NCBI GenBank assembly: GCA_951217055.1
Contig: OX578281.1
Location: 66,280,043 to 66,344,042 of the forward strand
Reading direction: 5' to 3'
DNA length: 64,000 bases
From: Gerris lacustris
Lineage: Eukaryota; Arthropoda; Insecta; Hemiptera; Gerridae
The first letter of the stretch is position 1, and each line of letters begins with the position of its first letter. Shown piece after piece: positions 44,177-54,922 of the stretch. Under the pieces are notes generated by a model. The model had not been told where the DNA came from. It did not search any database and saw only the letters and a program-made list of their open reading frames with translations. The translations under genes and the position numbers were made by a program.

Positions 44177-45762
44177 ACCTATATTTTCCTTCCAAAATCG
44201 GGATACGTGCTATACATGAGTGAAAAAAAGTGTTTTTTTTTTTTTTTTTTTGCAACTTTCATCTCAATAATTAAAAATAACCAGCTATTACAAGAGTATG
44301 TATATTAAACTTATTAAAAAACATGAACGTAAATAATATATTTCTTTAAAAAAAAACCGGATTTTATGTATCTTATTTTGGTAACCTACTTATTTGTTCG
44401 TTTGTTTTAGACAGAAAGACTTGTTATCATAAAAATTATGTTATTTTATTTCGGTAATTGGTTAAAGTTATTGATGAAAGAAGATGGAAGATAATTTTTA
44501 TTCTTATCTCAAACACCGGCATCGCCTTTGATTACTAATGACAATCAAAGACGATCCCTTCTATACGAATTGTTAATATGTATTCGTATTTTTCATTCCT
44601 GCATAATTTTATTTATGGATAATTAGGTATCTTAAAAAAAGTAAAAAAGGCAAGATGCATTTTGAATAGTTCCATGTGCGGATATTTGATAGCTTGCACC
44701 ATCAAGCCGTCATAATGCATTATTAAAATGCATTGTATATGAACATATGGTTTATTTCTCTTGACGTAGACGATTGCATCATCCTAACTGAAAGTGTTAA
44801 ATAATATTACCGTATACAACGAAATTGTCGTTGACCTAAATTTCTATAATTTCTAATTTAATACTAATAATAATCATAAGTGCATCTTCTTGCTTACCAA
44901 TTTGTATCATTAAAATTTACTTCTGATGGAGTTAAAGCACTTATGACTCAATATAATTCACAGTAATAGCAAAACAGCAGTTTTAATTAAAGCTTAATAA
45001 AGGAATGAATTTGCCTTGAATCATTATGAGTTCAACATGAGATGAGTGCAAAATGAGTTCGCTTCGTTGATAAAAAGGAAATGAAATAAGCCACAACACG
45101 CTGATTGCAAATAACTGTTTTATCAGAGAGTAAAATAATGGGATTTATTCTTGTACTCAAAGATATGTTAACTATATTTAAGTTTTATCATTATATTAAT
45201 AGATTAATTTAATATTTAGAATCTTATATATTAATTTAATATATTAGATTCTAATACTAATATTAATTTAATATTAGATTCCATATGCTTCAGTACTAGA
45301 ATAAATCTAAATTAAAAAAAAAAAAAACGCCCACAGTTTTATTCTCTGATAAAATTGCTATTAAATAAATTTAGCCATTAGAAAAAAAATAACAAGCAGT
45401 CATAAATTAGTCATTGATTACAGTCAATTAATTATAAAGTCAGCCAATTAGAATTGCTTTAGTGATTTTATGTTATAAAAACCTTTTACTGCTAAATTGA
45501 ATTAATTAATTTTCTCGTTCTATTTAAATCTTTCAAAATTGTTTTGATTTTTTTAATCAATAAAAGCATCAATAATCTAGGGCTATCTACGAGCTTCTTT
45601 TGACTATAATCCAAATTTCTAATCAGATGAGTACCTACTCTTGAAGGTAATAAATGTTGAAACTTATATGGGACCAAAATGACCAATCATCCAAAATCGG
45701 ACAAACTTTGGAAAAAAAAAAGAAAAGAAAAGTAAACATTTTCTAAATAACATGTAAAAATA
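44177..45762. other. AT-rich spacer, nothing recognised
   Basis: It holds a T run (44234-44252), ATTTAATATTAGATTC words repeated around 45200-45290, and no supported gene. Confidence 0.45.
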
Positions 45763-46320
45763 CACTGCCAATTAGTGTGGCACATAGCTTCCTCGCATCC
45801 TATCATGTACTTTATTGTTATATTAACATTAAAGTTTTATTACTTTATTGTTTATTGTGTAAAAACAATTAACATTTTTTAGCGATCTTTAACGCTTTAT
45901 AGGGGTGTCGCTGTAGGTTTTACTAAAAAATTGTATTTGAAAAAAATGTTAGATAAGGTTTGATTTTTTCCCAACCGAAAATTCCAATTTTAAATTTGAA
46001 GTTCACGTTTACGCGAGCGCTGCGCGTGAACGCTTAAACCAATAACGTTGTCCAACGAACTCGACCTGAGCATTGGTAAAATAAACATGTCTACCAATTA
46101 TCATCAAAATCAGGCAACATTTACTCAAGTTATCGTCGCACGTTTCACGATTCGCGGACACACAGACCGACAGACAGACAGACAGACACGGAACCAAAAA
46201 TGTTCCCTGATGTCTGAAACGGATTTCTGTCTTGGAATTTTTAAAATCGGAGACATAAAACTTTTTTGTTCTCAAAAGTGAACACAATGCTTCCGTTACC
46301 TTCGGTAAGCTCGGAAGCAA
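45763..46320 (-). mobile_element. Family B ends around a family C interior (second chimera)
   Basis: It begins CACTGCCAATTAGTGTGGCA (CATAGCTTCCTCGCATCC follows) and ends with the GCTTCCGTTACCTTCGGTAA hairpin. The interior is family C: TTTAGCGATCTTTAACGC, TTACGCGAGCGCTGCGCG, TACCAATTATCATCAAAATC, AAGTTATCGTCGCACGTTTC, GACAGACAGACAGACACGG. It has the same composition as 4068-4640. The 131-codon frame across it is repeat. Confidence 0.8.
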
Positions 46321-46965
46321 TAAGAAATGTTTTATTGTTTTTATGATTACTGGTCTTATATTACTTTGCTTTGTAAGTTTCATCGCACGTTTCCGTTTCC
46401 CCAATTTTGAACCACTTCCCGTGATTCAATCTTCCCCAAATTTTGCACATAGAAACAACTATGGTGAAGCATACAGAAACCAAAACAAAACAAAAAAAAA
46501 AACAAAAAAAAAAAAAAAAAAGTTTGAAAATAAGACCAGTTTTGAAAAATGGCATTTTTATATTAATTATTATTATTCCTAATTATTTATTACTTAGTAT
46601 CTAAAAATCTGCTTGTTAGCATACACGTTTGTTTAAATTTATTTTGTTCTAATTAAGTAACCGGTAGGTACTAATGTTTAACACATACCTTCTAACTGGC
46701 TATTCTGAGGATCGTTAACATATTAATAAAATTTTAGAAACCACAGTGGTTCCATCCACACAAAATCCAAAATGTATGGATAAATCCATACATTATGACA
46801 TTATGGAGAGTTATCCAGAGTTATCCTCTCTATTATATAGCCATCTCAAACCAGATACATCCGAAATAACAATATCTAATAAAAACTGACTATAACAAGA
46901 GACGATGACTAGTAAAAACTGTTTAAAATGAACAAAATAAATTGGTAGTACGTGAAGTCTCACGT
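46321..46965. other. Spacer, nothing recognised
   Basis: It holds an A-rich run (46488-46521) and no supported gene. GGTTCCATCCACAC and the ATGTATGGATAAATCCATAC palindrome near 46772-46792 are noted only. Confidence 0.4.
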
Positions 46966-47954
46966 AAAAAGGGTTTCGTTGGTGTTGTAAACATGAAATT
47001 AGAAGTTGGGGGGGGGGGGGGGGATTTGGAGGTTTTTGACAGAAAATTATACGCTTTCCACAAGTGTTATATATTTTTGTAATCTACTCTTCAATACCTT
47101 TCACTTGATACCCCACTCAAAATTTTGAAAAAATATTTTTTCCCCCGTGACAGCAATTAGCCCCCATCTTGGATTCCCAGTTAATCCGACCAAGTTGCTA
47201 TGCTTATTTTTTCTTTGGCCCATCAGACTGCACATTATGCATATTTTTCTATATTTTTAGTAAGAGCGGAAATATAGTTTCAGGGGGGGGACAAGCTAAA
47301 TTTAGATGTTTTTTGCCAAAATGGCGGGAAAAATTAAACGCTTTCTACAAGTGTTATATATTTTTGTAATCTACTCTTCAATATCTTTCATTTGATAACT
47401 CACATAAAATTTAAAAAAATATATTTTTTTTCCCGTGACATCAATCAGCCGCCATCTTGGATTCCCAGTTAATCCGACCAAGTTGCTATTCTTATTTTTT
47501 CTTTGGCCCATCAGACCGCACATTCTGCATATTTTTCTATATTTTTAGTAAAAGTGGAAATACGATTTAAGGGGGGGGGGGGGACACGCAAAATTTCGAT
47601 GTTTTTTGACAAAATGGCGCCGAAAATTGAACACTTTCCCTAAGTGATATATATATTTGTAATCTACTCTTTAATACCTTTCATTTGATACCCCACTTAA
47701 AATTTAAAAAAAAAAAAATTTTCGCCTGACGTGAGTTATCCACCATTTTGGATTTGAACAGCTGATAATTTTGAGTTCGCTATATTTTTCCTGTGTGCGC
47801 GTCAAAACGATCTTTAATATTGGAAAGTTTCACGTTTCTATCTCTTTATATTCAAAAGTTATTGGAACCGTACAGAGTGACAGACAGACAGACAGACACA
47901 TGAACGAAACTATAAGGGTTTCTTTTTTTGGTTTTACCAACGAAACCCTAAAAA
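46966..47954 (+). mobile_element. Family N element with 288-bp internal repeats
   Basis: The inverted ends are AAAAAGGGTTTCGTTGGT and ACCAACGAAACCCTAAAAA. The interior is 2.6 tandem copies of a 288-bp unit: TTGGATTCCCAGTTAATCCG at 47171 and 47459, degenerate at 47751. Each unit has a G run, CTACTCTTCAATA and GCC(C/G)CCATCTTGG. Near the right end are the core ATATTGGAAAGTTTCACG, GACAGACAGACAGACAC and the fold-back AAGGGTTTC...GAAACCCT. It has no coding capacity. Confidence 0.75.
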
Positions 47955-48394
47955 TGGATATTAAAACATAATTTACTAAGTTTTACATTGAGCTATTATA
48001 TCAATCCATTTTCATATCACAGACTCGTAGATCTCACTTTAGATTAATAAAAAACGAACTTTTTATATATTAATTAGAATTATTAAAGGTTAATGTAACT
48101 ATTAACCAATAAATTAGTAATTAGGGGAAATTAAATAAGAAATGAAAAAAAAAAAAAACAATTAATTGTAAAAACATAACAAGGGAATGGTCTTATCATC
48201 AGCAGTGATTTAAGATGTCCCTCGGCGCAAACTATGATTGGCAGTATAAATACAACTGCAGAATTTATTCAAAGATCTTGAATCTGTTTTAATATTCGCT
48301 GTCGATTCCGACGATTTTATTAATATGTTAACGATCCTTACAATAGCCAATTAGAAGGTATGCTTTAAATATTAGTAGATTTAGCTATAGAGTT

Positions 48395-49040
48395 TTGTTA
48401 CGACTTTTGGTGTTTTTGGAACGAAGTTCCTTATGGCACGGTCGGAGCCCGGGAGTGAACCCGGGAGTGAATCCGAAAAAAACTACCAAAATCACCGTCA
48501 CAAAATAACCGTCACAAAATCACCGTCACAAAATCACCGTCACAAAATCACTGTCACAAAATAACTGTCACGCTAAAAGCGTCACGAAATCTACGGATGA
48601 CTATAACTTGTGTAAAAGTTGACCGACTTAGTTGAAATTTGGTACACATGTTCATTTTACCAATGCCCAGGACATGTTCGTTGGACAACGTTATCCGCCC
48701 AAGCGTTCTCGCGCAACGCTCGCGTAAACGTAAGCTTCAAATTTAAAATTGGAATTTTAGGACGGGAAAAAATTCTAACTTTATCTATTTAATGAGACAA
48801 ACAACTTTTGTAAATAATTTTTTTTAGTAAAACGAACACAGATTCTGCTATGAAGTGATAAAGATCGCTAAATTTATTAAAGCGGACCTAAACGTTTTAA
48901 ATAAAGAAAACAACTTTTTTACCGATATCTTACGTTCTAACGTAACGATTTTAATAAAACTTCATACACATTGTCTAAAGTACAATTGAAACATGCATGT
49001 AAAATTTCAACCTGATACAAGCAGCAGTTTTTTTACAGTT
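48395..49040 (-). mobile_element. Family C element, copy 3 (inverted), with 14-bp array
   Basis: Read inverted, it has the family C blocks from TGTATCAGGTTGAAATTTT through CGTTACGTTAGAACG and CGCGAGCGTTGCGCG to the core CCAAATTTCAACTAAG. Instead of a GTCT tract it carries seven 14-bp units AAAATCACCGTCAC (48488-48590), then a GGAACGAAGTTCC end hairpin (48419-48431). Confidence 0.7.
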
Positions 49041-49854
49041 ACGTGATATATTTTACAATTTTTAAAAGTTGATGTCGTAAGTCTAGGGTTTGTAGATAAT
49101 ATAGGTGGAATATTAAGAATGTAGAGTGATTCCCCCTCTACTATACTTCCTTTGGTATCCTTTCGTACGCAATCCCAACTCTTCTATCTTTCCATCTCTC
49201 TCTCACTATACTCTCTCTCTCTTACTCCTTCTTCCTGTCAAACTCGCTATTTATCCACAAAACAACGCTTTTTTCAATTATTGTTTCTATCATTGAGAAA
49301 AGTATTCGTATATTATGTAAAATGGAAAGTGCACCAAGAGAATCGTCAGAAATTGCCAGTGTCGACTGTGTTAAATTATTAACCAGTAAAACTGTAAATA
49401 TATAAGTATAAATTGATGTAATAAAATAATATTGCTCATAAGCGGATCAAGGGATTTTTGTAATAAGTTTTATGTAATAATTTTACGAATAATAATTTTC
49501 TAATTGAGTCAAAAATATTTATTGGAACGAGTAGTTAGCAACGTTTACGTACTTAGCAGTGTGATTTTATATTTAATGAAAAATGTAAGGAACTTCGTTC
49601 CTATACCTGGTGTCCCGCGACACCACACGTATTTTTTTTTTCTTAATAAAATTATTATGTTCGTACGCTTGAAAATGGCAGGTAATGCGGAAACGTTGCC
49701 ATTCAATATAAAAATCTGAGTACGATTTTGTATTACCCTAAAAGGATCCTCAACTGACAAAAGTGTTCCAAAAGTGATGTTTTTCAATTTTAATCTAGAT
49801 CAGATATATTAAATTATCAATTTCTTGGAAAGTAGTGTTGTTGTTTTTTTTTCG
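49041..49854. other. Spacer with no supported gene
   Basis: 49140-49240 is CT-rich. A 27-codon frame (49322-49405, MESAPRESSEIASVD start) is followed by AATAAA (49420). Nothing supports expression. GGAACTTCGTTCC at 49589 is another copy of the family C end hairpin word. Confidence 0.35.
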
Positions 49855-50160
49855 GGAAAACAACATGGTTAAAGTCGTCTTTTAATGGAGTACATTTTAG
49901 ATATTTTTAATCAAAATCATCGAAACCAGAAAATCATCAGGGTTTTTTTTGGGGGAGGGGTAACCAAATTTAGAGCTAAAAATCATTCAAGAGGAATGAT
50001 TTTACTAAATATGTATGCCAAATTTGAATAAAAATCGGCCCGTAACATTTGTTAAGAACTTCTTCGTTGGACACTTATCATGTGTAATTAAAATCTCAAA
50101 ATGAATTTTCGCGTCATTGCAATACTTTCTCTTTATACTACGACGTATATGAGAAAATAA
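49855..50160 (-). mobile_element. Family A fragment
   Basis: It has TCGGGAAAACAACATGG, TGTATGCCAAATTTGAATAA, CGCGTCATTGCAATAC and CTTTCTCTTTATACTACG...TATGAGAAAATAA. The B-box half is missing. Confidence 0.6.
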
Positions 50161-50215
50161 ACAAGTAAGGCGCGCTTTACTTAAGTACGTGGGGCGATAA
50201 TCGCCGGTTTCTGTA

Positions 50216-51319
50216 CATTAAAGTTAAAATTATTAAGTGTAATATAATTACACTAATTTTAATAGTAATATTCTTTTTCTACTCTTCAAGACCTTTAAGT
50301 TGATGTATAACATGTCATAGTTACTAAAAACATTTTTTAGTCGCCCGCCGTCTTGAAAATATTACGTGTGAAATTTTAATAGTTGCATATTCTTTTTCTT
50401 CATTTCAAGACCTTTAAATTGATATATAACATGTCATGGTGACTAAAAACTTATTTTTATTCACCCGCCATATTAGCCGCCATCTTGAAACTTTTAAGTG
50501 TAAAATTTTAATAATTGCATGTTCTTTTTCTGCACTTCAAGACCTTTAAATTGATGTATAACTTGTCATAGTTATTTAGAACTTATTTTAGTCGCCTGCC
50601 ATATTGGCCACCATCTTAAAAATATTACGTGTGAAATTTTAATAGTTGCATATTCATTTTCTTCATTTCAAGACCTTTAAATTGATATATAACATGTCAT
50701 GGTGACTAAAAACTTTTTTTTATTCACCCACCATATTGGCCGCCATCTTAAAAATATTACGTGTGAAATTTTAATAGTTGCATATTCTTTTTCTTCATTT
50801 CAAGACCTTTAAATTGATATATAACATGTCATGGCGACTACAAACTTTTTTTTATTCACCCACCATATTGGCCACCATCTTGAAACTTTTAAGTGTAAAA
50901 TTTTAATAATTGCATGTTCTTTTTCTGCACTTCAAGACCTTTAAATTGATGTATAACATGTCATAGTTATTTAGAACTTTTTTTAGTCGCCTGCCATATT
51001 GGCCGCCATCTTAAAAATATTGCGTGTGAAATTTTAATAGTTGCATATTAATTTTCTTCATTTCAAGACCTTTAAATTGATATATAACATGTCATGGTGA
51101 CAAAAAAACTATTTTTTTAGTCGCCCGCCATATTGGCCGCCATCTTAAAAGTATTAAGTGTGAAAAATCCAAAATGTGTCCAGTTGTCTCAAATGCCGAG
51201 ATGCACCTGTGTGCCGAATTTCATGTTCCTAGCTATAGTAGTTTATGAATTGAAACAAGCAACGGACAGACAGACAAAGCCGTTATATAAGGTTTCTTTT
51301 TTTACTTTGTACAGAAACC
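50216..51319 (+). mobile_element. Family P element filled by a 132-bp satellite
   Basis: The ends GGTTTCTGTACA and TGTACAGAAACC are perfect inverted repeats, and the right one is the distal arm of a fold-back (AAGGTTTCT...AGAAACCT). Before it come the core GTGCCGAATTTCATGTTCC, AGTAGTTTATGAATTGAAAC and GGACAGACAGACAAAG. Nearly all of the interior is the array described next. Confidence 0.75.
50250..51170 (+). repeat. 132-bp tandem array, about 7 units, with GCCAT pairs
   Basis: AGTTGCATATTC or AATTGCATGTTC starts at 50381, 50513, 50644, 50776, 50908 and 51039 (131-132 bp apart). Most units carry a pair of GCCAT words as in GCCATATTGGCCGCCATCTT. Two unit types (GCATATTC and GCATGTTC) are interspersed. 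The array is wholly inside the family P element. Confidence 0.85.
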
Positions 51320-51597
51320 TAAAACCACGCAAATAAATTAACTGGATTTAATTTAGAACGTATTTGGTATGATTCAGCTGAGAAAGGTTGCACTTACTTA
51401 ATATTCAGGCGTCAGGCGTCTGGCTACTGAACATGAGGTAATTTATTTTTATTCATTCCACCCATTATTTGGCTAATATTCAAGCAGACTTTTATTTATC
51501 TTTCCATATACATAATATAACATTACATATATTATATGCTCATAAAATGCTGTAGAAAAGTATATATACTTGGAAATGATAAAATGTTAAGGAAATC

Positions 51598-51659
<62 letters not shown>

Positions 51660-52058
51660 GCACATTATATTTATACAAGTAAATAATCATCTAAGTTTTT
51701 AGGGGAACTATGAAAATACTTCCGTTGTATATACACGTGACCTTTAAAATAGTTTTATGTTCTTTTTCATTCTGAATTCCGTTTTTATATTTGCACCAAG
51801 ATATTTATTTATTTTTATTTTACAGTGTGTCAACACCACGAGAGAGGCACTCACAATACAGTATGATAATACATTTTAATAAATAGATAGATGTAATATA
51901 GTTATCATAAATATCTAACAATATATTTCATGCCACATATATTTGAAATGTTTTTTATCGACAATATTGTATCTCCATTATTTTAATTCACGATGACCGT
52001 AAAATCTATTCACTTCATTGAATAAATAAATAATTACAAGATAAAATAACTTTTTATA
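51320..52058. other. Spacer with (AT)n microsatellite
   Basis: An AT dinucleotide run lies at about 51600-51658. The duplicate GGCGTCAGGCGTCTGG near 51408 has no context. No gene is seen. Confidence 0.5.
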
Positions 52059-52384
52059 TACTACGTTTTTAATTTTTCTGTATTAAATCATAAATTTTAA
52101 ACCCATCAAAATGAAGATCGTAAATATGGGTCATGTCAAAACAAATAAAATAACTAGCGGATTTTTTCCGAACTAACTTTCCATACAGCAATATTTGCTG
52201 AAAACGAATTAAATTCTGCTGAAAGCTGAAAGATGGCTAAAAGTGTTAAAATAATGCATTTTCATCGTGTTCTGAGCCATTCTAAAAGTTTAAAATGTCT
52301 AGCTACTCAGGAAGTTAGTTAAAATCTATTGCAAGATTTGTACTGGACAAACAAATAAGAAAGCAAGCTAATAAAAATGTAGTA
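52059..52384 (+). mobile_element. Family L element, copy 3 (internally deleted)
   Basis: The ends are TACTACGTTTTTAATTTTTC and AATAAAAATGTAGTA. It lacks about 250 bp found between the left end and AAACCCATCAAAATGAAGAT in the copies at 21335 and 26336. Confidence 0.7.
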
Positions 52385-52489
52385 AAATAAATATGAATAA
52401 ATATAATATATATGCTTTATTTAAAAAGTAATACTTATAAGAGAGCCGTGTATTGTGGGAGAAGGCCTTTTTACTATTCCTCCATCTCT

Positions 52490-53045
52490 GACCATCTTTA
52501 TTTTAACTATTATAAAATATCACTTCACTACACAAAAACTTCTGCTTGTATCAAGTTTAAATTTTACATGTCTGTTCCATTTGCACATTAGACGATGTAT
52601 ATTATGAAGTTTTATTAAAATCGTTACGATAGAACGTGAGATATTGGTAAAAACATTTATTTCTCTATTTTCAACGATTAGGTCTGCTTTAATAGCTTTA
52701 ACGATCCTTTTCACTTCATAGCGGTGACGCTGTTGGTTTTACTAAAATTTTAAACTCGTCGAATAGGTGAATGTTAGAATTTTTCCCCCTCCTAATATAC
52801 CAAATTTTACCTTTCAAGCTCACGTTTACGCAAGCGATGCGCGCGAACTCTTTGACTAATAACTTTGACTAATAACGCTGTCCAAAGAACTTTGCCTGAG
52901 CATTAATAAAAGGAACATTTATACCAAATTTCAACTAAATCGGCCAACTTTGACTTAAGTTATCGACGGACATGTAAACGTTACAGACAGACATAGGAGG
53001 CATATTTTGTTGAATGAAAGAAACCTCGCCTACGCTCACTTCAAC
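52490..53045 (+). mobile_element. Family C element, copy 4
   Basis: It has CTGCTTGTATCAAGTTTAAA, AAATCGTTACGATAGAACG, CACGTTTACGCAAGCGATGC, the core ACCAAATTTCAACTAAATCG, AAGTTATCGACGGACATG, a short ACAGACAGAC and the decayed end hairpin. The ends correspond to the copy at 12711-13240. Confidence 0.7.
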
Positions 53046-53921
53046 TACATGAGTAGATGACCTTTTCGATAATATTGCTTTCAAGAGATATATATGGCAT
53101 TGTATATTTATGTATTCTTTTTTTATTGTATGTGGCTTCTTTTATTCTATTATGTTATTTCTTTTTAAATATTTGATTTCAAATGTTCTCTGTTATTGCT
53201 TTTTTTACCATATGCATAGTTTTCTTCATTCTTGGTTTATTACTTTCTTATAAAAAGAGAAAGTATTGTGATGGCGCGAAAATTCGATTTTGAGATTTTG
53301 ATGGATTTACAAGGGGACCTCAACCTTTTTGAGTCCAAAATGTAGTTTTTAAAAAATGTGTGTCTGTCTGTTGTCTGTCGCTACTGGGCCGATTTTTACG
53401 AAATTTGGCAAATATGTTCAGAAAAATCATACCCAGAGGCGAAATCGTTAAATGAATTTTAGCTCCAAAACTCTGAAATAAACGTGGAAAAAATTATTTC
53501 TCGAAAACGGTTCCGATTATTTTGATAAAATTCTAAAATTTAGTCCATTTAAATAAGAATATAACGATATAAGCCGTTTTCCCGGGTCTAAAATCTAGTT
53601 CCTGAGAAAATAGATTAAAACGCGATCGGAGAGAGCCCGGATTCGATTTCCCGCCCAGGAAAAGTTATTTTAATGATTCATTTTTATGAAATGTTCAATA
53701 ATAATTAAATATACATATATGAAAACTAATAAGTAGAATACACTGGGCAAAGTAATTATGAACTCATCAGCAATGTAATACCGTGATTTTACACACTGCA
53801 ATAAGGTATACAATTTGTGTTAGTGAGAGACACCAAGGGATGTGCCACGCAAGGGTGACACATATGAACTGTTCCAACACCAGACATTACGTCAAAAAGA
53901 TGTTGGCTCGGCATTACGCCT

Positions 53922-53964
53922 GCATCGTTTCGTCGCGTCCGACTCATTAGGGGCCCGACGATGC
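53922..53964 (-). ncRNA. Hammerhead ribozyme motif, left arm (type III layout, mutated core)
   Basis: Read on the minus strand: helix III GCATCG, UC (making the GUC cleavage triplet), GGGCCC, core CTAATGA, helix II GTC-ggacgc-GAC, GAAA, and CGATGC, which pairs perfectly with the first word. Helix III is the open one, so the layout is type III. Two faults: the core has A for G5 (CUAAUGA for CUGAUGA), and helix I has lost its loop (GGGCCC directly). It is probably inactive. Confidence 0.65.
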
Positions 53965-54112
53965 CCACCCAACTCTGGACCTATACCTGATCAAGAAGAT
54001 CAGAAATAGATATAGGGCTTATCAGAGACGAGCGTGCTCTCACACCGCCATTCTTGCTTGGCTGGCAAAACACATCAGCAATGTAATACCGTGATTTTGG
54101 ACACTGTAAAAT

Positions 54113-54163
54113 CAGCGGGCCGCTGGTGAGGCCCTGATGAGTCAGACGCGACGAAACTCTGCA
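54113..54163 (+). ncRNA. Hammerhead ribozyme motif, right arm (intact core, no cleavage triplet)
   Basis: It contains helix I GGCC-gctggtgag-closing GGCC, the perfect core CTGATGA, helix II GTC-agacgc-GAC, and GAAAC. The word before helix I is ATCAGC where the left arm has ATCGTC, so the GUC triplet is lost. CTCTGC after GAAA no longer pairs with the upstream strand. It is therefore complementary in its defects to the left copy. A small GCAGGACATG duplication follows. Confidence 0.65.
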
Positions 54164-54368
54164 GGACATGCTGACATGATGCAGGACATGATCATGACGG
54201 GCTTTACGCCGAGCCAACATTTTTTTGACGTAATGTCTGGTGTTGGAACAGTTCCTATGTGTCACGCTTGCGTAGCACATCCCTTGGTGTCTCTCACTAA
54301 CACAAATTGTATAAATTATAAACTCGTATATGAGAAGGTTAGTCTGAGTTGCCTCGGACCGATTTTTT

Positions 54369-54922
54369 TATAAATAGAAAATGGTTTAAGCGGATTAACT
54401 TTGTTTTGTCTGTGTCTGGTCTAAGGTTCCGTAATAAAACAAGCTTTCTCGAATTTGTTTTCCTATTTGTAAAACAGAAGAGAACAGAACTTTTGCAAGA
54501 ATAGTTGAGGATTTACTACAGGAATCTAACAATATACGGTACTAGACCGGATTAGTGACCTCGAGGGATGAATAACAGCCCATTGAAAAGAGTACAGGGA
54601 CCCTAGAAGAGAACATATCTGTTTCTGCAGATTGAAAAAACACAGCAGAAGGTTCGACAGCTCTGACTTAATCGGCTGGATATAGATCGTGGCGATTTGT
54701 CTCTTCATAGAGGAGAAATCGATTTAAATAGAAGGTTTAAAAATAAAATTAAAATAACAGACAGCTGATTGAGCAGCAGGCATCTTGGTTTACTTCAACC
54801 CTTACTTAGTTACTTTAGCAATAGGGGGTCTAAATTGAATTAGATATTTTAACTAAGATTTTTAGAATGCCCAAGTAAAATAATTCTCTAAAATATATAA
54901 TTTTTTTAAATCTTGTTTCATT
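54369..54922. other. Spacer, nothing recognised
   Basis: A 60-codon minus-strand frame (54526-54708) has no domain. No repeat is seen. Confidence 0.4.

Larger units (their letters stand above)
53766..54313. mobile_element. 548-bp retrozyme-like insert with inverted arms and two hammerheads
   Basis: It is flanked by the 12-bp duplication AATTATGAACTC / AATTATAAACTC (53754-53765, 54314-54325). It begins ATCAGCAATGTAATACCG, and the same 25-bp word restarts at 54074, 308 bp later. Two arms (53807-53964 and 54113-54313) are inverted copies: GTTAGTGAGAGACACCAAGG is answered by CCTTGGTGTCTCTCACTAAC, and TTGGCTCGGC by GCCGAGCCAA. Each arm contains a hammerhead motif. There is no protein-coding capacity. 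The long duplication points to target-primed retrotransposition by a LINE or Penelope-like element. Affiliation with retrozymes is inference. Confidence 0.7.
53242..54368 (+). mobile_element. Family A element split by a ribozyme-bearing insert
   Basis: 53242-53765 and 54314-54368 are the two parts of one family A copy: ACTTTCTTATAAAAAGAG, AAATGTGTGTCTGTCTG, GGGCCGATTTTTACGAAA, the decayed B box GGATTCGATTT, AAGTAATTATGAACTC, then after the insert AACTCGTATATGAGAAGG and GTCTGAGTTGCCTCGG. The repeated AATTAT(G/A)AACTC marks the insertion. Confidence 0.75.

Noticed and set aside
46009..46404. 131-codon minus-strand frame starting in family B/C element
   Set aside because: Its text (for example LLPSLPKVTEALCSLL and VPCLSVCLSVCVS) is the translated hairpin and GTCT tract of the repeat, seen likewise at 4065-4334 and 36928-37140.
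49322..49425. Short frame MESAPRESSEIASVD... followed by AATAAA
   Set aside because: 27 codons, no recognised domain, no splice context; could be chance.
53981..54373. 99- and 78-codon frames over the hammerhead insert
   Set aside because: They overlap on opposite strands within the inverted arms, and conserved RNA motifs explain the sequence better.
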